From Entomospira culicis (GTDB lineage: Bacteria > Spirochaetota > Spirochaetia > WRBN01), in assembly GCF_028748145.1 (NCBI RefSeq), contig NZ_CP118181.1, forward strand, positions 627,433 through 691,432: 64,000 bases of DNA. The letters run 5' to 3'. The number at the start of each line of letters is the position of its first letter. Position 1 is the stretch's first letter. The notes beneath the pieces are model-generated. The model was not told the origin of the DNA and did not search any database. It saw only the letters and a list, made by a program, of their open reading frames with translations. Positions 59,393 to 64,000 of the stretch are shown here, one piece after another. A program made the position numbers and the translations under genes.

Positions 59393-60751
59393 CTAGCTAA
59401 ATTTGCCTAGAATGGCTTTTACTTCGTCGAGATGTTTGCTCAGTGTTGCCTGATCGTTAGCCTCCATGACGATGCGTAAGTAGGGTTCGGTGTTGGAGCT
59501 ACGAACATTGAACCACCAATTTGGGTACTCAAAGCGATAGCCGTCAAAGTCGAGGGTAGCTTGGAGGTCGCTGATGGCGGTTGCGTACGCTTTGAGGGCT
59601 GCGATAGCATCAGTTTTGGCGTTGATGACAAAGTTAATTTCCCCAGAGTTTGCATAAATGTCGATATTTTGGATGATGGCAGAGATGGGTTGATGCTCGT
59701 TTGTTTTGACCTGTTGTGCATTTTTGAGCACGAGCAACGAAGCTAAGATACCCGAATCACAGTTGAAGAAATCGCGGAAGTAATAGTGTCCCGCAAGCTC
59801 ACCCCCAACTACGGCATTAATCTCTTTCAGCTTGAGCTTGGCAAATGCATGTCCGACTTTCCACATATTTACATTAGCTTTACGTTGATTTTGTAGATAC
59901 TCGCTGACTCCACGGCTGGTACGAATATCGACAAGAACATTCTCCCCACTGGATACGCCTAATGCATTGGCAAGTACGGCAGTGATGATGTCGGGGCGGA
60001 TGAATTGTCCTTTTTCATCGATAAACATCGCACGATCGGCATCGCCGTCATAAATGATACCTAGATCGAGCTTTTCACGCTTTACCAGATCGATAATTTG
60101 CACTAAGTTCTTCTCTTCTAGTGGGTTGGGCTCATGGCTAGGGAAAGAGCCGTCGATGGTCTGGTTGATAGCATGAATTTCTGCGCCACGCTCCTTGAGT
60201 AGCTCTGGGACATAGAGACTTGCCATGCCGTTGCTGTAGTCGATACCGATACGTAAGCCGTGGAGAGTGGGAACAAATTTTTGGAGAAATTGAATGTAAT
60301 CGTTCTTGATATCCTTGGCGATAATTTTCCCTTTATTTGTATCAGTAACGGGGGTAACTTCTTGGGTGAGTACGAGTTGTTCTAGCTCTTTGAGACCGGT
60401 CTCACCACCTACAGGAATCGCCTTAGCACGCGAGATTTTGAGTCCATTATACTCTTTGGGATTGTGGCTAGCAGTAATTTGTACGCTGGCTTGTGCGTTA
60501 AAGTGTGCGGTAGCAAAGTAGACAGCCGGTGTAGTGGTTTGTCCTAAATCGACAACATTAGCCCCTGCGTCCGTGATACCTTGGCTTAGGTACTTAAAGA
60601 TCTCCGGTGAACTGATACGATCATCTCTACCGATATAAATTTCATTAACCTGCAAGAGCCTGGGCAGGAAAAATCCAATTTTATAGACAACATCTTTGTC
60701 ATACTCTTTATTATAAATGCCTCGAATATCATAGGCTTTAAATACACTCAT
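59393..60751 (-). CDS. Phosphomannomutase/phosphoglucomutase
   Basis: 452 residues, alpha-D-phosphohexomutase family. FKAYDIRGIYNKEYDKDVVY opens the protein; VQITASHNPKEYNGLKISRA holds the phosphoserine of the active site; DLGIIYDGDADRAMFIDEKG binds Mg2+; AVVGGELAGHYYFRDFFNCD reads sugar orientation; and VRSSNTEPYLRIVMEANDQA is the phosphate-binding loop. It interconverts hexose 1- and 6-phosphates, feeding glycogen (with GlgC at 28441) or surface glycans. SD AAAGGAG 5 nt upstream. Confidence 0.93.
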   Translation of the reverse strand: MSVFKAYDIRGIYNKEYDKDVVYKIGFFLPRLLQVNEIYIGRDDRISSPEIFKYLSQGITDAGANVVDLGQTTTPAVYFATAHFNAQASVQITASHNPKEYNGLKISRAKAIPVGGETGLKELEQLVLTQEVTPVTDTNKGKIIAKDIKNDYIQFLQKFVPTLHGLRIGIDYSNGMASLYVPELLKERGAEIHAINQTIDGSFPSHEPNPLEEKNLVQIIDLVKREKLDLGIIYDGDADRAMFIDEKGQFIRPDIITAVLANALGVSSGENVLVDIRTSRGVSEYLQNQRKANVNMWKVGHAFAKLKLKEINAVVGGELAGHYYFRDFFNCDSGILASLLVLKNAQQVKTNEHQPISAIIQNIDIYANSGEINFVINAKTDAIAALKAYATAISDLQATLDFDGYRFEYPNWWFNVRSSNTEPYLRIVMEANDQATLSKHLDEVKAILGKFS

Positions 60752-60786
60752 GGTTGCTCCTTTTTTAATACAATTTTCTCTTTAAG

Positions 60787-60815
60787 ATTATCGGCTAGTA
60801 CAAGGAATAACTCAA
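60787..60815 (-). promoter_or_regulatory. Promoter of the mutase gene
   Basis: On the minus strand, TTGAGT (60815-60810), 17-bp spacer, GATAAT (60792-60787). The sequence also contains GCCGATAA by overlap, but no sigma-28 -35 is present. Confidence 0.55.
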
Positions 60816-60851
60816 TCTTTTTTTATGTCTGATGATTTTCTTCAAAAATCC

Positions 60852-60880
60852 TTGATTTTTCTTATGGGACAGTGTATAAT
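60852..60880 (+). promoter_or_regulatory. Desulfoferrodoxin promoter
   Basis: TTGATT (60852-60857), 17-bp spacer, TATAAT (60875-60880). The leader is about 65 nt and ends in AAGGAG. Confidence 0.7.
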
Positions 60881-60952
60881 TATTGTAGATCTTTTGTAAA
60901 AAATTGTTATGAGAGATCCTGTTTATATCATATTATATGTAAGGAGATAAAG

Positions 60953-61336
60953 ATGAATAGAAGTGACATTTATCGTTGCCCGCATTGTGGGCGCGTGGTT
61001 TATGTAGTAGAGGCAGGGCACGGCGGGCTTACTTGCTGTGGACATGAGATGCAAGTACTTAAGGGGGGTGAGATTGACGGATCTACTGAAAAACACGTAC
61101 CTGTGATCGAAAAGATTGATACCGGCTATAAGGTTACTGTCGGCTCGGTCGCTCACCCGATGACCCAAGAGCACTACATTTCGTTTATCGAGTTGATTGT
61201 TGATGGTAACCACTATTCGCAAATGCTACAACCTGTTGCCAGCCCAGAAGCTATCTTCAATGTTGCACACGGTAAGAGTGTGGTTGCGCGCGAGTATTGC
61301 AACCTCCACGGCCTATGGCAGGCAACGTTGAGCTAA
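60953..61336 (+). CDS. dfx: Desulfoferrodoxin (2Fe superoxide reductase)
   Basis: 127 residues from ATG 60953 with AAGGAG 6 nt upstream; the open frame reaches 60872 but overlaps the promoter. It reduces superoxide to peroxide without making oxygen. The N-terminal desulforedoxin centre has Cys9, Cys12, Cys28 and Cys29, so this is the 2Fe class. The catalytic Fe(His)4Cys centre has His48, His68, His74, Cys116 and His119, and Glu46-Lys47 beside His48. Rubredoxin (51552) is a likely electron donor. It shows an oxygen-defence style typical of anaerobes. Confidence 0.95.
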   Translation: MNRSDIYRCPHCGRVVYVVEAGHGGLTCCGHEMQVLKGGEIDGSTEKHVPVIEKIDTGYKVTVGSVAHPMTQEHYISFIELIVDGNHYSQMLQPVASPEAIFNVAHGKSVVAREYCNLHGLWQATLS

Positions 61337-61364
61337 AAAATTAGAGAGGATCGGCCAAAGAGGC

Positions 61365-61393
61365 TTGACAAAAGTTGATAAGCAGTTTATGCT
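61365..61393 (+). promoter_or_regulatory. Promoter of the RRM gene
   Basis: TTGACA (61365-61370), 17-bp spacer, TATGCT (61388-61393). The -10 lies in a small dyad ATGCTT-GAGG-AAGCAT (61389-61404). The leader is about 110 nt. Confidence 0.65.
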
Positions 61394-61443
61394 TGAGGAA
61401 GCATTGTCTTATTGGTTTGATTGATTTTTGTTAAGTTAGTTTT

Positions 61444-61474
61444 CCGGTAGAGATTGAATGCCGGTCCTTTTTTT
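61444..61474 (+). promoter_or_regulatory. Terminator-like hairpin in the RRM leader (candidate attenuator)
   Basis: CCGGTA (61444-61449) pairs with TGCCGG (61459-61464), including one G-U pair, with a 9-nt loop, then TCC and seven Ts (61468-61474). It lies after the promoter and 36 bases before the start codon, so it could end transcription early or be overridden by a factor. Confidence 0.5.
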
Positions 61475-61509
61475 AGGTGCCAAATTTACGTTTTATAAGG
61501 TTTAGTATC

Positions 61510-61782
61510 ATGAGTTCTAAAGTTTATGTCGGTAACATTAATTACCGCACATCAGATCAGGCGCTTCGCCAGTTATTTTCCGAGTACGGCAACGTGGAGT
61601 CTGTTCATTTAGCAAAAGATCGCGAGAGTGGTCGTTTTAGAGGATTTGCTTTCGTAGAGATGAGCAATAGTGATGAGGCATCTAGAGCAATTGCGGCATT
61701 GGATGGACAGGAGATTGACGGTCGTCAGCTTCGTGTGAAAGAGGCCGAAGATCGACCAAGACCAGTGCGTCGAGAGTATTAG
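61510..61782 (+). CDS. RRM-type RNA-binding protein
   Basis: 90 residues from ATG 61510. One RNA recognition motif fills the protein: RNP2 in KVYVGNINYRT, RNP1 in GRFRGFAFVEM, and an Arg/Pro tail (DRPRPVRREY). Similar small RRM proteins in cyanobacteria and other bacteria are induced by cold and bind RNA. A leader hairpin suggests control at the RNA level, possibly by the protein itself. Confidence 0.93.
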   Translation: MSSKVYVGNINYRTSDQALRQLFSEYGNVESVHLAKDRESGRFRGFAFVEMSNSDEASRAIAALDGQEIDGRQLRVKEAEDRPRPVRREY

Positions 61783-61818
61783 GATTTAAGTTTTTCAACT
61801 TGATGTTATAGCTATGAT

Positions 61819-61852
61819 ATAGTTCCGCTTGATAAGGGTGGAGCTATTTTTT
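61819..61852 (+). terminator. Terminator after the RRM gene
   Basis: ATAGTTCC (61819-61826) pairs with GGAGCTAT (61840-61847) with one G-U pair and a 13-nt loop, then a T-run to 61852. Confidence 0.65.
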
Positions 61853-61892
61853 CATAACTTTTGAACGACTTAGCAGGCAACGGGGAGGGTGC

Positions 61893-64000
61893 GTGAGGCA
61901 ATTATCAAAGTGGAGCATAGGATTTTTTTGGGGCATGATGGTAACATTTTCCTTGGTTGCCCGTCCTAAGGTGGGCTTGGTTTTAGGCGGTGGTGGAGCG
62001 CTGGGGTTGGCGCATGTGGGGGTCATCGAGGTGCTTGAGGAGATGGGTATTCCTGTCGATATCGTAACGGGGGTAAGCATTGGGTCGATGGTGGGAGCAT
62101 ATTACGCGCTAGGCTTTGATGCGGCTGCTTTAGATGAAATTACGCGTAGTATGGATATTTTTGAGGTGCTTGATGATGCGAATCGTCGACCTTACCACAA
62201 CCCCATTCGGCGCAGTCATGACTGGCGCACGGTGGTAGATGTACGTTTTCGTAAGGACTTCTCGGCGCCTGAAGCTAGTGGCGTATCTGGTGCCTATAGT
62301 GTAGAGCACTTTTTGGATCGTATTTATTGGCAGTCAGGATTTTATGAGAATTTTCGTGCCTTCCCTCGTGCCTTTGCCACATCGGGGACAAGTCTTAATA
62401 CCGGTGAGCGTGTCGTTTATACAGACGGATCGCTTGGCCGTGCGGTGCGCGCGAGTATTGCGGTACCGGGGGTCTTTACGCCTGCGTTGATGGATGATGG
62501 GGATCTGGTTGTCGATGGTGGTGTCTCTGGGAACTTTTTAATCCAAGAGGCGATTGACTTGGGTGCGGACATTATTATTCTTGTCGATTTAAGTGATTAT
62601 GATGATAACGTTGCCGATCAACCGATTACGACACTAAGTGGTCTGCTCTCCATTTTAATGCTTAGAGGGCGTGAAGCGGATCAGGCGGTGATGCCTTTAG
62701 TGGATATTCATATTAAGCCAGAATTAGATGGCTTTACCCCCGCCTCGTTTGGTGATTATGTCGGACTTAAAGAGCGTGGCCGTACTGCCGCCCTAGCTAT
62801 GGAGGAGTCTCTGCGTCTGCTTGCGCAACGTTTTGCTACGGAAAATATCGTGCCAATTACCGCACAGGTTGAGGAGAATCTCTTAATTAATGAGATTAAG
62901 GTTTTGGGATTAGAGAGTAACGAGCGCGCCGAACAGCGCTTGTTGAGTCAGTTGCGTATTGATTTAGGGCAGAGTGCCTCCCCTGATTGGGTGGCGATGG
63001 AGGTTACTCGCGCTGCTAATAAAAATTTCTATCAGCGGGTGCGCTATTGGGTGCATGAGCAGACGCTCTATTTGTACGCGCAAGAAGAGCCGTTTTTGAC
63101 GTTTTCGGGAGTTTTACAATTAAGTAGTGACTTTGGTCTACGGGTGGGCACGGCTATTGAGGTTACCTCCATTGAAAATTTTGGCGCAATCGATGCGAAT
63201 ATCTACTTTGGTTACCAGCATGGAGTGGAGGGATTGCTCTATATCGATTTCTTTCCAGGCGATCTCTACTGGCTCAATACCTACGCAAAGTTGAGTATTT
63301 TCGATTCGAATACTTACGCGAGCTTGATTCCCAATTTTAATATTTTGAATACAGAGCGATCCTTACCGGGACATTATCACGCACAAGTGGGTGTACAGTT
63401 TGCTTATGAGAACTATTTTTACGCCCAATTAGGGACGGAGGTGGGTAACTGGAGCTCGGCTAATGTACATAATGAGCATTTTCTTACCTATTATGGGCAA
63501 AATTACATTGAGGGGCGGTTTGCATTAGTTGCCGATCAACTTAATGAGCAGTACTATGCCAATCGTGGGTACAAGGCTGCCGCCTACTACGACGTGGGTT
63601 TCCAAAAAAATGCGCAAGATCAGGGCGTTTATCATCGATTAGCCTTCGATCTTCGCTATATTCAACCCATGCCTCATGGCCTCTCTTGGCTTTTTGCTAG
63701 CAATGGGAATTTATTGTTTGGTGAAAATCCTAATCTCTATCGATATGCATTACTGGGTGGCATGCTCGGCGAGCGCGAGACCTATCCTCTCCCAGGCTAC
63801 GCGGTTGGCGCGCTAACGGGGCGTACGATGGTGGGATTTAGAACGGCATTGCAGTATAGCTTTTTTTTACGATTTATGATAGCCTTAGAGTGGTACGGCT
63901 ACTTGCTTGAGGAGGAGGTAGCTAATCCTTTTTCCAAGGAGAATTTTTACCAGAGTGCAGGTGCCAAAATTGTGGCGAATTTAGGGTTTGGTTACTTTGA
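61893..64000 (+). CDS. Patatin-like phospholipase with C-terminal POTRA/barrel (type Vd-like), partial
   Basis: At least 702 residues, running off the right edge. GTG 61893 follows GGGGAGGG by about 4 nt. A signal peptide (WSIGFFWGMMVTFSLVA) is followed by a patatin domain: LVLGGGGALGLAHVGVIEVL (oxyanion loop), GVSIG with Ser62 as nucleophile, and VDGGVSGN with Asp208 as the dyad partner. Residues about 315-395 look like one POTRA unit (EENLLINEIKVLGLESNERA). The rest has barrel-like strands (YLYAQEEPFLTFSGVLQLSS; LYIDFFPGDLYWLN). This is the layout of PlpD/FplA type Vd secreted lipases, which carry their own outer-membrane barrel. The dyad looks intact, so phospholipase A activity is expected. 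Confidence 0.85.
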   Translation, partial: MRQLSKWSIGFFWGMMVTFSLVARPKVGLVLGGGGALGLAHVGVIEVLEEMGIPVDIVTGVSIGSMVGAYYALGFDAAALDEITRSMDIFEVLDDANRRPYHNPIRRSHDWRTVVDVRFRKDFSAPEASGVSGAYSVEHFLDRIYWQSGFYENFRAFPRAFATSGTSLNTGERVVYTDGSLGRAVRASIAVPGVFTPALMDDGDLVVDGGVSGNFLIQEAIDLGADIIILVDLSDYDDNVADQPITTLSGLLSILMLRGREADQAVMPLVDIHIKPELDGFTPASFGDYVGLKERGRTAALAMEESLRLLAQRFATENIVPITAQVEENLLINEIKVLGLESNERAEQRLLSQLRIDLGQSASPDWVAMEVTRAANKNFYQRVRYWVHEQTLYLYAQEEPFLTFSGVLQLSSDFGLRVGTAIEVTSIENFGAIDANIYFGYQHGVEGLLYIDFFPGDLYWLNTYAKLSIFDSNTYASLIPNFNILNTERSLPGHYHAQVGVQFAYENYFYAQLGTEVGNWSSANVHNEHFLTYYGQNYIEGRFALVADQLNEQYYANRGYKAAAYYDVGFQKNAQDQGVYHRLAFDLRYIQPMPHGLSWLFASNGNLLFGENPNLYRYALLGGMLGERETYPLPGYAVGALTGRTMVGFRTALQYSFFLRFMIALEWYGYLLEEEVANPFSKENFYQSAGAKIVANLGFGYF

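Noticed and set aside
60788-60795. GCCGATAA on the minus strand before the mutase gene, read as a sigma-28 -10
   Set aside because: No TAAA-like -35 at 14-16 bases, while a better sigma-70 pair with a 17-bp spacer overlaps it.
1-64000. CRISPR arrays, tRNA/rRNA genes, insertion sequences, att sites
   Set aside because: Looked for repeated units, cloverleaf-like segments, transposase motifs and flanking repeats while reading; none seen. A tRNA or repeat search program would be more sensitive.

Overview
The window reads as chromosomal DNA of a spirochaete. The signs are a FlaB-type periplasmic flagellin (32862-33722), a sigma-28/FapA motility block, FliS, many lipoproteins with loose lipoboxes ending in Cys, a BMP/PnrA-type lipoprotein, RND efflux sets, and the redox proteins desulfoferrodoxin and rubredoxin typical of anaerobic or microaerophilic spirochaetes. 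Base composition looks uniform and moderately AT-rich. I see no insertion sequence, prophage, integrase, CRISPR array, rRNA or tRNA. The genus cannot be fixed from sequence alone.

Layout. 1-5649: the end of an HD-GYP-like protein, a secreted LamG/FN3 protein, a minus-strand fliS operon ending in a lipoprotein, and an outer-membrane barrel protein. 5672-14930: murE, an rRNA methyltransferase, a sodium:solute symporter, rsmE, a CBM48-like secreted protein, a HIT protein, queA, feoA, a two-gene chromate transporter and a TatD nuclease. 14950-21087: a complete TolC/adaptor/RND operon with a small P-II-like protein at its end. 21417-23707: a BMP lipoprotein, a GerMN protein and thioredoxin. 23835-28183: a motility operon built around sigma-28 and FapA. 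28197-33722: a zinc-ribbon protein, glgC, polA and flaB. 34557-41048: a six-gene CoA operon. 41113-43729: a zinc-ribbon protein and a pair of unknown genes. 43803-48020: a second RND system without TolC. 48222-52540: cysS-glyA, ferritin, rubredoxin and radC. 52556-57186: the ffh-rpsP-khpA-rimM-trmD-rplS-yraN operon, which continues into two small genes of unknown function. 57316-64000: tsaD, a secreted protein coupled to a tiny acidic ORF, a hexose phosphate mutase, desulfoferrodoxin, an RRM protein and a patatin-barrel protein cut by the window edge.

The most interesting metabolic unit is the operon at 34621-41048: CoA-transferase, GntP-family permease, MaoC/PhaJ-type hydratase, acyl-CoA dehydrogenase, EtfB and EtfA. 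Together these can take up (R)-3-hydroxybutyrate, activate it by CoA exchange, dehydrate it to crotonyl-CoA, reduce that to butyryl-CoA and release butyrate while activating the next substrate. That would be a closed electron sink needing no thiolase or hydroxyacyl-CoA dehydrogenase. EtfB has the motif style of electron-bifurcating ETFs, and a 20-bp dyad overlaps the promoter. The function is inferred, not shown.

Regulatory signals are unusually legible. About fifteen sigma-70-type promoters can be read, most with 17-bp spacers. In four of them the -10 box is so close to the start codon that the mRNA should be leaderless or nearly so (upstream of fliS, tatD, the 41113 gene and tsaD). The RRM gene carries a terminator-like hairpin in its leader. 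Oxygen defence is represented by a ferritin-rubredoxin pair and a 2Fe superoxide reductase.
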